Assembly: GCA_025699075.1 (NCBI GenBank)
Contig: JAILWG010000001.1
Location: 186,001-250,000, forward strand
Source: Candidatus Nitrosopumilus sp.
GTDB lineage: Archaea > Thermoproteota > Nitrososphaeria > Nitrososphaerales > Nitrosopumilaceae
DNA: 64,000 nt
Direction of reading: 5' to 3'
Shown: positions 48,850 to 57,734 of the stretch, piece by piece
How the letters are laid out: each line of letters begins with the position of its first letter
Numbering within the stretch: the first letter of the stretch is position 1
Position numbers and translations under genes: made by a program
Notes under the pieces: model-generated
What the model saw: only the letters and a program-made list of their open reading frames with translations
The model's database searches: none
What the model was told of the DNA's origin: nothing

Positions 48850-51477
48850 TTACGGATTACCTGTAATATGGATCAATCCAAGGTCTATGGTTTTTTTGAA
48901 TGTCTCTCCTGCCTCATCATAGCCTTGAATATATAATGCAGCATCATAGTCCCCTGATGGTACTTCGTTAATAGCTGGAGGATTATCATTTCGAGAAGGA
49001 GGCGATTGTAGCTGATAAAATTCAATTTCAGCATAAGATAAAGCAGGAATGTATATGCTATCTTGATCAGGTTTTAATGCAGCATATGTTTCAGAAGGGG
49101 ATGGTTGAGTAGTTTTATTCACAAATTTAGGTACTGCAGCAAATGAGCTGACTTGATCATTTGTTGTAAGTACCAGTCTTGTTCCACTAAAGACAAACCA
49201 AATCCCTCCGGGACCTTCATTATAAGCAAAATAATTTATCAAGTCATCATATGCAAATGTGAGAAATGTTGGCCAACGTGGATTAGGTGGAGGAGTTTGT
49301 AAATATGATGGTCCTTCAGGCAAAGACCAACCACCACTATCATCCCACATGATATTTATTGGAATATTTTGTTCGTCTTCATTCCACTCAAGAGTCAGTT
49401 TCAGTCTTTCACCAGTATCAAAAGATATTACTGATGAAGAGGATTCAGTCATGTTTGCTTGCATATATTTTGCATCAGTAGTATTTCCAGTATAAAGGCC
49501 AATCCAAGCACCTTGTTCATCATTGGTGTTACCTAAGGATGGATCATGGAAAGGTAATTCTATTTTTGTTGATGGAATTATGGTCTCAAGTACTGTTGTA
49601 CCTGCATCATCAACACGTTCTACTGTCATGTTTAATCTAGTTGCATTAGTGCCGTAATTTGTGTAATAAAGATCCTCAACTTGCGCAGCAGTTAATGCAT
49701 CGTTATTCCAATGAATCCAGTTGGCAATGTCTCCATTAAAATCAGCTTCATCCCCATCGGTATCTTCAGAAGCAATACCTATCCAATCTACATCAATAGA
49801 ATTGTCACCACCAACAGGAGAAGATGTATTTTCAACATATTCTGAAAAACCGCCATCGATGTACAGTTTACATGAATACGGTCCATCTCTTACACCAACA
49901 ATATGATGCCATAAACCATCATCGTATTCATTAACAGTGGTACAGTAAACGCTATCACCGTTGCCTCTATCAGTATCCCAACCATACCTTATTTCACCAT
50001 TAGTAACTACTGCAATCCCATATTCATCGTCACCAGCAGCATCTTTATCACCAAAACGAATAAGCGATTGGTGAGTTATAGTATAGTCAGATTCAATTCT
50101 TACCCATATTGCATCGGTGTCTGGATAAAGTTGAGGTTCAGTATAGTATTTTCCAGATGCATGATTTACATCAAAATCATCATCAAAGTATTCCCATTGA
50201 TTTCCATCAAAATGAAAAAAATTACTGCCATCAGGGCCTTGATTGGATTGACCAATATCTTCTGACCAATCGGGTTTGTCGTCTCGTTCTTTGAATCCTC
50301 TATCATCATCAAACAGGTTAATGATATCTGCAATTTCATCCCAATCCCCTCTATCTTTTCCTTCCATCATAAATGCAAAACTTGGTTCAGGAAAATCTAA
50401 AGGTACAGGAGATGAAAAATAATTCAAAGCAGCAGTGAATTCTCCAATAGGTAAAGTGGTTGGTACAATCATTCCCGATGTAATAAATTCTAAAGTATTG
50501 CCGTTTGGACTTTGAGTTATTCCAGCAGAATTCGGAGAAGTCCCATCCATAGGAAATTCGTTGTTGGGAGTCACAGACCCTGGAGCATGAAAATACAATA
50601 CATCAGCCTGAGTACTACTAGAGTCAGTCAATCCTAATGATAAAAGTGCGGAACCTGCATCTGTTGCCAAGGGAACGGTTCGTATAGTTGCAGTAGAGAT
50701 TGCTTCGTTGCCAGGATTTGCGTTAGCCAGAGTTACATTAAAAATTTGAGTATCGCCAGGAGAGCCAGTCAACGCATAATCGTATGTAAAAACAGCTACC
50801 TCTCCAGGACCTAACGATTCATAAAATAAAGGCGTTGGACCGTTCAGTTTTTCCATAGTCATCCCCGTTGAAGATGGATCCAGAGTCTGTCTAGTGTCAT
50901 TCATTGCAGGGGTTAAATTATACAAATAATTTCCATTAGACATATTGTTAACCACTGTAAATAAGAGAGTGGTTGTGAAAGTGCTAGGAATTATGCTGGG
51001 AGTAGCAGTCAATAACATGTACACATTTTCATCAGCAAGAGAATTTACATAAAACGAATTCACTTCACCTCTGGAGGAGACAACTTTCATGTTGTAACCC
51101 TTTGCTGAATCCATTGTGAAATCTACCAAACTGGCAAGATCAACTGTATTTCCAGGAGCAATCTCTGCATCTAAAGTGAATTTTTGGACAACGTCATTAA
51201 CTCCCTGCTCATCAATGTACAAGGTAGTAATTTTTACAGGTATTTCGCCAGTGTTTTTGATTATTCCATCTAGTTTGTTCAATGCAGTCACATCGATGGA
51301 GGATATTTCAAATGCTTCAGATTGCTTATCTCTCTGTCTTGATTCCTCAACAATTAATGATTGTGAAAAATTACCCATCACGTCAAGACTGTATGAGACA
51401 TATGACAATGCAGCAATTACTACTGCTACTAAAAACACAGTTCCCACTACAGCACTAAGACCTCTATGAGATTTCAT
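48850..51477 (-). CDS. Pilin-like surface protein with LamG/concanavalin-A lectin domain (copy 2)
   Basis: 875 residues. A class III prepilin signal (SHRGLSAVVGTVFLVAVVIA) with hydrophobic helix is at residues 3-28. Beta-rich Ig-like segments follow, then a LamG-type domain at about residues 425-625 (FFHFDGNQWEYFDDDFD; GLWHHIVGVRDGPYSCKLYI; DIANWIHWNNDALTAAQVED) and further beta domains. It is a full-length paralogue of the 805-residue protein at 4933-7350, with the same domain order (compare YNTNYGDAAH with YYTNYGTNAT after each lectin). Its start overlaps the partner pilin stop by four bases (ATGA). It is likely displayed on the pilus. Confidence 0.85.
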   Translation of the reverse strand: MKSHRGLSAVVGTVFLVAVVIAALSYVSYSLDVMGNFSQSLIVEESRQRDKQSEAFEISSIDVTALNKLDGIIKNTGEIPVKITTLYIDEQGVNDVVQKFTLDAEIAPGNTVDLASLVDFTMDSAKGYNMKVVSSRGEVNSFYVNSLADENVYMLLTATPSIIPSTFTTTLLFTVVNNMSNGNYLYNLTPAMNDTRQTLDPSSTGMTMEKLNGPTPLFYESLGPGEVAVFTYDYALTGSPGDTQIFNVTLANANPGNEAISTATIRTVPLATDAGSALLSLGLTDSSSTQADVLYFHAPGSVTPNNEFPMDGTSPNSAGITQSPNGNTLEFITSGMIVPTTLPIGEFTAALNYFSSPVPLDFPEPSFAFMMEGKDRGDWDEIADIINLFDDDRGFKERDDKPDWSEDIGQSNQGPDGSNFFHFDGNQWEYFDDDFDVNHASGKYYTEPQLYPDTDAIWVRIESDYTITHQSLIRFGDKDAAGDDEYGIAVVTNGEIRYGWDTDRGNGDSVYCTTVNEYDDGLWHHIVGVRDGPYSCKLYIDGGFSEYVENTSSPVGGDNSIDVDWIGIASEDTDGDEADFNGDIANWIHWNNDALTAAQVEDLYYTNYGTNATRLNMTVERVDDAGTTVLETIIPSTKIELPFHDPSLGNTNDEQGAWIGLYTGNTTDAKYMQANMTESSSSVISFDTGERLKLTLEWNEDEQNIPINIMWDDSGGWSLPEGPSYLQTPPPNPRWPTFLTFAYDDLINYFAYNEGPGGIWFVFSGTRLVLTTNDQVSSFAAVPKFVNKTTQPSPSETYAALKPDQDSIYIPALSYAEIEFYQLQSPPSRNDNPPAINEVPSGDYDAALYIQGYDEAGETFKKTIDLGLIHITGNP

Positions 51478-51983
51478 GGTGCCACCACCTGAGAAACGAA
51501 TTGGTTTCCTCTATTTGTAAAAACGACAACATCAAGTTCATCTGAAGATTGCCAAGGATATGTTGTATTTAATGAAAGAGAACCAGATTTCACAACTCCT
51601 GCATCAGTATAAGAATAAGTGAAAGAAGTGTTGTTAGTTCCAGTTACATTGGTAACCTGAATTGACGTAACATTTAACCCCAAAATTCCGACATTTGCAA
51701 CAGTCACATTAAGATGATTTGCAGTCATCAATCCAGCAGGAGTTGCAAACCAGATATTTTCAAAAATTATATCCTCTCGAATTTTATTCATCTGTGTATC
51801 AAATACATTATTCATTTCTTGTTTTTGTTCATTGATACTAGTTTGAGACCAACCAAGCATCATTACTCCCATGATGCTGACAGCAGATAAAATTATGCCG
51901 CTAGTAACAATACTTGCTAATCCTCTTCGATAGTTGTTCCTAGATATAGAATTATTCTTCAATCTACGCAATAAGATATTCAT
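51474..51983 (-). CDS. Small pilin-like protein (copy 2, partner of the LamG pilin)
   Basis: 169 residues. Class III prepilin signal in NYRRGLASIVTSGIILSAVS with a hydrophobic helix to residue ~45, then a Thr/Asn-rich beta domain (VANVGILGLNVTSIQVTNV) and the end FTNRGNQFVSQVVAP, which matches TSRGNTIQTQIST in copy 1. The order small pilin then LamG pilin is the same as in copy 1. Its stop overlaps the lectin start by four bases. It probably adapts or mounts the lectin on the pilus; that role is inference. Confidence 0.75.
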   Translation of the reverse strand: MNILLRRLKNNSISRNNYRRGLASIVTSGIILSAVSIMGVMMLGWSQTSINEQKQEMNNVFDTQMNKIREDIIFENIWFATPAGLMTANHLNVTVANVGILGLNVTSIQVTNVTGTNNTSFTYSYTDAGVVKSGSLSLNTTYPWQSSDELDVVVFTNRGNQFVSQVVAP

Positions 51984-52009
51984 TGAAAATCAGGGTATTA
52001 TTACTAGTA

Positions 52010-52029
52010 TGTAAGTTGTTGAACTTACA
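52010..52029 (-). terminator. Perfect 8-bp inverted repeat after gene 52025
   Basis: TGTAAGTT, four-base loop, AACTTACA. It lies at the end of the 169-residue gene (stop at 52025-52027) and before the pilin start at 51983. It could form a hairpin terminator or an operator of the pilin-lectin pair. No T-run follows. Confidence 0.35.
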
Positions 52030-52534
52030 CCGTAGGCTGTGCAATGTCGGGATTTTCAACAGGTTCTACTTCCTCAGGAGTAATTTCTGTAGATTCTTGA
52101 GATTCAATATTTTCAGATGAAACATCATTTACAGTTGTTTCTTCAGGAGTAATTACTTCATCATCAACAGGAGAATTTCCCATCTCCCCTATTGTGTGTG
52201 GAGGACATGATACGTTAAGACTTTTTGAGAGCAAGAAGAATGTAGGAAATAATTCGTGGTAAATCATAGTTAAAATTTTTGGAATATCGTTTTCATCTTT
52301 TTCTAAAATTTCATTTCGTTCATCAGGATCTCCTGAAATTCTAGCAACCCCTTCAATGGCCAGTCGTACATTTTTGGGATTAGACAGTGCAGTAAAACCA
52401 TATTTGAATACAGATTGATCCTCACTATTATCGACTTCTTCGATGTTTGCCTCTACGTCATATTTGTCCAATTTAGTGATTTTCGGGTCATTTTTACTCA
52501 TGGCAATAGAGTTTAGCTCAATCTGTGCATTCAT
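52025..52534 (-). CDS. Hypothetical acidic protein
   Basis: 169 residues. The folded middle has FKYGFTALSNPKNVRLAIEG and DIPKILTMIYHELFPTFFLL, and the C terminus is a long acidic, proline-glutamate-rich tail (residues 120-169, TPEETTVNDVSSENIESQES). No signal peptide, so cytosolic. It is divergent from the MoxR gene, sharing a promoter with a 9-bp inverted repeat at 52567. Family not recognised; by position it may belong to the pilus locus. Confidence 0.6.
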   Translation of the reverse strand: MNAQIELNSIAMSKNDPKITKLDKYDVEANIEEVDNSEDQSVFKYGFTALSNPKNVRLAIEGVARISGDPDERNEILEKDENDIPKILTMIYHELFPTFFLLSKSLNVSCPPHTIGEMGNSPVDDEVITPEETTVNDVSSENIESQESTEITPEEVEPVENPDIAQPTV

Positions 52535-52566
52535 GATGAATTAATTTGCAAAAAAATCATTATTAC

Positions 52567-52593
52567 AATGTGTATGTAATATCCACACACACA
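52567..52593. promoter_or_regulatory. Candidate operator in the divergent MoxR promoter
   Basis: ATGTGTATG, nine-base spacer, CACACACAT: a 9-bp inverted repeat with one mismatch. The left half contains GTGTATGT, the complement of ACATACAC, which also occurs twice before the second TrmB gene. It lies between 52534 and 52633 and could be a shared TrmB site. Binding is inferred. Confidence 0.4.
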
Positions 52594-52632
52594 TAACAGC
52601 ATTAACTATATCCAGATACAATACCATTACCG

Positions 52633-53655
52633 TTGGAGCAGAAAAACAAACTAATTTCATCAACTAATCGATCAAGAGTAAATTCAGATAAAGTAAATCT
52701 TTCAGTATCTATTTCCAAGATCAAAAAGAATACTCACGAATTATCAAAAATGTATGATTTTAAAAAATACATGGATTCATCAGACATGAATTTTCCCGAA
52801 GAGATGGATGAAATGATTCCAAAGGATACTCCCCCCTATCTGGATAATGGTGAGCATTATGTTGAGCGAATTGGAAGGGCTCTGAAATTTTTCAAACAGT
52901 GTGCATTGATTGGTCCGAGTGGAACAGGAAAGACCCACATCGTATATCTTGTTGCAGAATTGGCAGGACTGCCCATGTGGGAAATTAACTGTGGTTTAGC
53001 AACATCTGTCTTTGATTTGTTTGGACGTTATGTAGGATTGGGAAAAGAGAACTGGATTGATGGATTAATTACAGGATGGTGTAGAAAAGGAGGAATTCTG
53101 TATCTGGATGAGGCAAACATGATGAAACAAGACGTTGCAACTAAACTCAACCCGTTACTTGACCAGAGAGGCCACATGGTATTGACAGAAAAAGACAGTG
53201 AGATCATTCACAGACACAAACATGCTTACATGATAATCAGCATGAACCCTGTATCATCAGAATTTGCAGGTACTAAACCAATCAACGCTGCTATGAGAAG
53301 AAGGATGAGTGTTTGGCTAAACTTTGACTATATGAGTGTCGGAGACAACATTGACGAAAAAGAGATCAATATGGTCTCAAAGAAAGGAGGAATTCCAATG
53401 GAGGATGCAGAAATTATAGTAAAAGCAGGAGCTAAAATTAGACAAGAGTACAAGATGGGAGATCTTCCTTATGGTCCATCTGTTGGAGATTTAGTTAATT
53501 GGGCAAAAATTTGCTCTGATGGAATGTCAATAATAGATGGAGGTAATGAAACACTTATTCCAATGACCAGTGACGATCCTGAAGTTCAAGACGAAGTAAG
53601 ACATATTGTAAAAAAGATTATTGAAAGCCACACTGCAGCCAAAAAAAAGGTGTAG
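52633..53655 (+). CDS. MoxR/CbbQ/NorQ-type AAA+ ATPase
   Basis: 340 residues. AAA+ core with Walker A GPSGTGKTHIVYLVAELA (94-101), Walker B GGILYLDEANMMKQD (about 154-168), sensor 1 MIISMNPV (about 200), and Arg finger region AAMRRRMSVWLNF. The Asn of sensor 1 and the loop GTKPINAAMRR match the CbbQ/NorQ/GvpN branch. These ATPases work with a VWA protein to insert metals or remodel a partner complex. The next gene is that VWA protein, five bases downstream. The start is a TTG at 52633. Here the partner complex is probably the pilus machinery, an inference from position. Confidence 0.88.
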   Translation: MEQKNKLISSTNRSRVNSDKVNLSVSISKIKKNTHELSKMYDFKKYMDSSDMNFPEEMDEMIPKDTPPYLDNGEHYVERIGRALKFFKQCALIGPSGTGKTHIVYLVAELAGLPMWEINCGLATSVFDLFGRYVGLGKENWIDGLITGWCRKGGILYLDEANMMKQDVATKLNPLLDQRGHMVLTEKDSEIIHRHKHAYMIISMNPVSSEFAGTKPINAAMRRRMSVWLNFDYMSVGDNIDEKEINMVSKKGGIPMEDAEIIVKAGAKIRQEYKMGDLPYGPSVGDLVNWAKICSDGMSIIDGGNETLIPMTSDDPEVQDEVRHIVKKIIESHTAAKKKV

Positions 53656-53660
53656 CATGA

Positions 53661-55232
53661 ATGAAAGAAACAATACAGGAAATAGCACACGAGTTATTTT
53701 TTGATATTTGTGGGAGAAAACCATTTGACATTGACATATTCTTTCTAGAACAGCAATACTTTCCACAAATTGACTATGAACCTAGAATGACGGTGTATTT
53801 TCCAGTACCAAGAAACATTCAAGGGTTGGAGACTATTCAAGGATGTGCGTTTTCAAATTTAGAAACTTATCAATCTACAATTTTTTCATTGTTTTTGGCA
53901 TCAGTGTGTCATGCGGCAGGCCACGCAAAAGTAACTGATTTTAAAAAATATAAAAAATGGATGAATGGGAAAAACAAAAAACGAGCATATGAGACGTTTG
54001 AGTTTATTGAAGATATACGAGTAAATGAATTTCTAAAAAATGAATTTTCGCAATACTTTACAGAAATGATAAAAATTCAAGAGTATTTTTCCAACATTAA
54101 TGAAAAAAAAGATTTGCAAGACGTTAAGAGAAATTCAATGAAAATGTTTTCAAGTAAATTTATTTCAGACATTAAACTTAAGAGAGAGCAATTACAGAAA
54201 AAAATTCTAAATCTGAAATCTGAAGATGATGAAGAATTTATAAAAATTGCAGATGAGATTTACGAATCATCTAATATTTTATCTGATCACAGATTGCCTT
54301 TTACTGATCATTATAGTCATCCAAAAAGAATTGAAAAATGGATTGAAAATATGAACATAACAACAAAAGGAGAGTTTCTCGTCATTGTTGAGCGATTCAA
54401 TGATGTGTGGTTTGAACAGTTAAAACGTAGAGCCAAAGTCAGGAAAAAATATGGTGGAATTACAGAAGATTTAGAATTTGACAAGATTGATTTTGCTCCA
54501 GAAAACATTGGAGAATATCTCAGATTGAAAAACGCAACACACTTGTTTCTCAAAAAGATGTCATCGCAGATGAAAATGACTCCAAATGTGATGGATGAGG
54601 GAATGCCTGAAGACATGGGTCTGTTGCAAATGCAAGCAGCTATTCAAGCGGTGGCTGCTCAGAACAACAGTATTCAGATTTTTGAGCAAGACGATTACAG
54701 GAGAATTGAGGAAGAATGGGCAATTGTTGTGGATACCAGCAGCAGTATGAGGCTAAAATTTGACGAGATGAAAAAATTTGCCATATGTCTAGGAGAGGCG
54801 GCAAATGAGGTAAATTCCAAGAATGGAAAGTGGGGATTTTTTACATTTAACAATAATTTTACCATTGTAAAAGACCACTATGAGAATTTTGATCAAAACT
54901 CTAAATCAAGAATTGGAGGTATTGAGATCAAAGGATTTTCATTTATTGCAGATGCCGTAAAATTATGTTCTAGAATTTTAGAAAGGGAGAACATTGAGAG
55001 AAGATACATCTTTTTGATTACAGATGGTCAAGCATTGGGAACATATGAGGCAGACAAAAAAATGGAAGAAGCTGTAGAGGCTGCAAGAAAGAAAGGAATT
55101 AGTATCGTGGCAATAGGAATGCCAACAGGAGTTACAAAGATTTTTTCAATGTGTATGCCTTATGAGGGGCTAAGAAAAACAGTTTCAAGATTTCTTGGAG
55201 CATACACTATGCTTGCAGGGGACGACATATGA
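53661..55232 (+). CDS. NorD/CbbO-like VWA-domain protein, partner of the MoxR ATPase
   Basis: 523 residues, no signal peptide. The VWA domain (about 350-520) has the full MIDAS motif: DTSSS at 358-362 (WAIVVDTSSSMRLKFDEMKK), the Thr/Asp turn in FFTFNNNF, and FLITDGQALG. The N-terminal part contains VCHAAGHAKVTDF (HxxxH at 84-88) and FEFIEDIRVNEFL (117-124), the same E/D-R pair order seen in NorD and CobT proteins, where they mark a zincin-like fold. It is encoded five bases after the MoxR gene. Such pairs activate a client complex; the client is inferred to be the pilus. Confidence 0.85.
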   Translation: MKETIQEIAHELFFDICGRKPFDIDIFFLEQQYFPQIDYEPRMTVYFPVPRNIQGLETIQGCAFSNLETYQSTIFSLFLASVCHAAGHAKVTDFKKYKKWMNGKNKKRAYETFEFIEDIRVNEFLKNEFSQYFTEMIKIQEYFSNINEKKDLQDVKRNSMKMFSSKFISDIKLKREQLQKKILNLKSEDDEEFIKIADEIYESSNILSDHRLPFTDHYSHPKRIEKWIENMNITTKGEFLVIVERFNDVWFEQLKRRAKVRKKYGGITEDLEFDKIDFAPENIGEYLRLKNATHLFLKKMSSQMKMTPNVMDEGMPEDMGLLQMQAAIQAVAAQNNSIQIFEQDDYRRIEEEWAIVVDTSSSMRLKFDEMKKFAICLGEAANEVNSKNGKWGFFTFNNNFTIVKDHYENFDQNSKSRIGGIEIKGFSFIADAVKLCSRILERENIERRYIFLITDGQALGTYEADKKMEEAVEAARKKGISIVAIGMPTGVTKIFSMCMPYEGLRKTVSRFLGAYTMLAGDDI

Positions 55233-55448
55233 GTGGACAAAATCACATTATTCTCAAACAATTACATGAAATTTATGCGCAATTCAGAAAATAACTTAAA
55301 GATCATAGGCGTGGAATAATTTCATATAATAAGAATGACGAAAATAGTTTTAATTTGTGCCTAGGGAGTGTGATAGATTTTACTCTGTAATTCAAAAAAA
55401 TTACATACGCGACTAGATATCCTATTAACCAAAAGTGGTAATAATAAA
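55233..55448 (+). promoter_or_regulatory. 216-base leader/promoter region of the pilin gene
   Basis: No ORF is supported. It has TATA-like AT-rich stretches (for example 55321-55331) and an ACATAC word at 55403-55408, similar to the candidate TrmB half-sites. The long leader before a likely highly expressed pilin gene may carry its own strong promoter. Confidence 0.3.
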
Positions 55449-56066
55449 ATGAAAACCAAACTAAGCAAAAAACGTGCAATCAGTACAGTACTCACAACTG
55501 TCATCATATTGGTGTCATCAGTTGTACTTGGTTCTGGTGTTGTGCTTTACGGAACATCATTATTCCAATCAGGCACACAAACTGAAAATATTTCAGTTTC
55601 TGGAACAAAGCTTTGGGTACATACTACTGCAACAGACGGCTTATCTTGGGGAGCATCAGGTGTTAGAAACACAGGAGATAAAGTAGTCGCAGTCGACAAA
55701 ATCCAAATTAGGGGTACAGATATTCCATTTACACAATGGTATCCAGATACCACCATATCTGCCAATGTATTCCAGCAAGCATTGAATCATTCAGGTTGGT
55801 CAGGAACTGGCGGAATGTTGGTTGTTGAACCAGGTTGTGCTCTTGCAGTATCGCAAGATTTGATTGGAGATGCAACTGATAATGTTTGTGCAGCAGCAGG
55901 ATCAGGTCCAGTTTCACTGAACCCAGGTCAAGCAGCCATTATCTACTACAAATTGAATAATGGTACAATCACATCATTGGACTCAGGTGTTTCTACAACA
56001 GTCAGTATCTTTGCTGGCAAAGCTGGTGGACCATCAAGTGTGTCAGTTATAGGCGTAGCCCCATAG
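55449..56066 (+). CDS. Type IV pilin / archaellin-like protein
   Basis: 205 residues. The N terminus KLSKKRAISTVLTTVIILVS is a class III prepilin signal with a hydrophobic assembly helix (residues 10-32), followed by a Gly/Ser/Thr-rich beta domain with two Cys (CALAVSQ, NVCAAAG) that could form a disulfide, and NPGQAAIIYYKLNNGTITSL near the end. Glycosylation sites (N-x-S/T) are frequent. It is the likely main pilin, expressed from its own leader, and is processed by the peptidase at 61902. Archaellin or pilin cannot be distinguished by sequence alone, but no archaellum F, G or sensor genes are near. Confidence 0.82.
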   Translation: MKTKLSKKRAISTVLTTVIILVSSVVLGSGVVLYGTSLFQSGTQTENISVSGTKLWVHTTATDGLSWGASGVRNTGDKVVAVDKIQIRGTDIPFTQWYPDTTISANVFQQALNHSGWSGTGGMLVVEPGCALAVSQDLIGDATDNVCAAAGSGPVSLNPGQAAIIYYKLNNGTITSLDSGVSTTVSIFAGKAGGPSSVSVIGVAP

Positions 56067-56130
56067 GATAAGGGAATTTTTTAGTTCTTATCCAAAACTT
56101 TTTACATTTTCTTTAACATAAACTGAAAAT

Positions 56131-56165
56131 TGTGTGTATTGCAATGTTTCATACTGTTCAATATA
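56131..56165. repeat. 35-bp direct repeat, left copy
   Basis: 33 of 35 bases match 59183-59217. It lies just before the secretion ATPase gene and reads as the beginning of the surface-protein gene (ATG TTT CAT ACT GTT CAA TAT) but hits a stop. Weaker similarity continues to about 56195. Confidence 0.85.
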
Positions 56166-56196
56166 ACTAAAAAATTAGGATCAAATATGTTACAAA

Positions 56197-57732
56197 ATGG
56201 GAAAAAAAAATGAAGAGCAAGGGCTAGAGACATTTCTTAAAAGTGAGTTTCTGTCAGAATTAAACAATGAAACTCCCAAGGGGTCCAAAGTTCTAGAGAA
56301 ATATCCATTAAAGGCACCCTTTAGTTATGCAAATATTTTACAGGACCAGGAAACAGGAAGTATTTCATACCAAGTAGATGAAACTAAACTCAATTCTTCT
56401 GAGGAGATTGTATATAATCAATTATACAGACTAATTGAAGAAAACCTAGATTCTCCAGAAAATATTGAGAAAGATTTTGGATTCATGTCATTTGTAAATA
56501 AAATTCTTAAAGAAAATGAAAAATTATTCCAAGAACAACCCCTTGCAAGTATTGAGAAGGTAAAATACTATCTTGAAAGAGATATTGATGGATTTGGAAA
56601 TATTGATCCCATAATGAATGATCCAAACATAGAAGATGTCAGTTGCAGTGGAATTCTCACACCAGTTTATGTTTGGCATAGAAAATATGACAGCATTCCA
56701 TGTAATGTAACATTTGAAGATGAGAAATTAAATGCATTTGTTTCAAGAGTTGTTTTCAGGGCCGGAAAACACATCAGTTCTGCACACCCTATTTCTGATT
56801 TAGCGCTCCAAGGAAATCACAGAATTTCAGTATTATACCAAAAAGAAGTCACCCCAAAGGGAACCAGTTTCACCATAAGAAAATTCAAACAGGATCCATA
56901 TTCAGTGATAGATTTGATTTCATTTGGTACAATTAGTGTTGACATTGCAGCTTATCTTTGGTTGTTGATGGAGGCCAAAATGTCAATTATGGTTATTGGT
57001 TCTACAGGAAGTGGAAAAACAACCATACTAAATGCAATCACAGGTCTAGTTAATCCAGATTACAAGATTTTTTCAGTAGAAGATGTAGCTGAAATTAATA
57101 TCAAACATGAGAACTGGTTTAGCCTAGTTTCAAGAGTGGGATTTGGACCTGAAGGTGAAGGAGAAATTGGATTATATGATTTGATTAAATCTGGTGTAAG
57201 ACACAGACCAGACTATATTGTAGTTGGTGAAATTAGGGGTTCAGAAGCATATGTAATGTTTCAGGCAATGGCTACAGGTCACGGAGGATTATGTACCATG
57301 CACGCAGATAGTTTAGAATCTGCAAGTAAAAGATTACAACAAAAACCAATGGACATACCTGCATCATATATGGCATTGATGAATTGTGCAATTGTAATTA
57401 GAAGGGTAAAAGGCATGGATGGAAAAAGCACAAGAAGGGCAATATCTGTTCAAGAAATCAAAACTTCAGATTCATATCACAATGCATTCAAGTGGGATCC
57501 AAAAGCAGATTATTTCATACCTCAATTAGAAGACAGTGAAATGTTGGAAAGAATTTCTAGTCAAACAGGTAAAAGCACGGATGAAATTTTAGAAGAATTT
57601 GAGAGGAGAAAAATTGTTTTAAAATGGTTAGTTCAAAGAGGAGTAAGGGCTTATGATAAAGTGGCAGAAGTAGTTGGAAAGTATTACAGAGACCCTGAGA
57701 CATTAATGAAAAAAATAGAATATGGAGTGTAA
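56197..57732 (+). CDS. Type IV pilus / archaellum secretion ATPase (GspE/FlaI type)
   Basis: 511 residues. The N-terminal ~200 residues are variable; the ATPase core has Walker A in MVIGSTGSGKTTILNAITG (268-275), an Asp box (SVEDVAEINIKHENW), Walker B/His box in YIVVGEIRGSEAYVMFQAMATG and GGLCTMHADS. Its close relatives drive archaeal type IV pili or archaella by hexameric ATP hydrolysis. The gene stop is three bases before the platform gene. It is preceded by the left copy of the 35-bp repeat. The C-terminal extension (IERISSQTGKSTDEILEEF) is longer than in some FlaI proteins. Confidence 0.92.
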   Translation: MGKKNEEQGLETFLKSEFLSELNNETPKGSKVLEKYPLKAPFSYANILQDQETGSISYQVDETKLNSSEEIVYNQLYRLIEENLDSPENIEKDFGFMSFVNKILKENEKLFQEQPLASIEKVKYYLERDIDGFGNIDPIMNDPNIEDVSCSGILTPVYVWHRKYDSIPCNVTFEDEKLNAFVSRVVFRAGKHISSAHPISDLALQGNHRISVLYQKEVTPKGTSFTIRKFKQDPYSVIDLISFGTISVDIAAYLWLLMEAKMSIMVIGSTGSGKTTILNAITGLVNPDYKIFSVEDVAEINIKHENWFSLVSRVGFGPEGEGEIGLYDLIKSGVRHRPDYIVVGEIRGSEAYVMFQAMATGHGGLCTMHADSLESASKRLQQKPMDIPASYMALMNCAIVIRRVKGMDGKSTRRAISVQEIKTSDSYHNAFKWDPKADYFIPQLEDSEMLERISSQTGKSTDEILEEFERRKIVLKWLVQRGVRAYDKVAEVVGKYYRDPETLMKKIEYGV

Positions 57733-57734
57733 TC

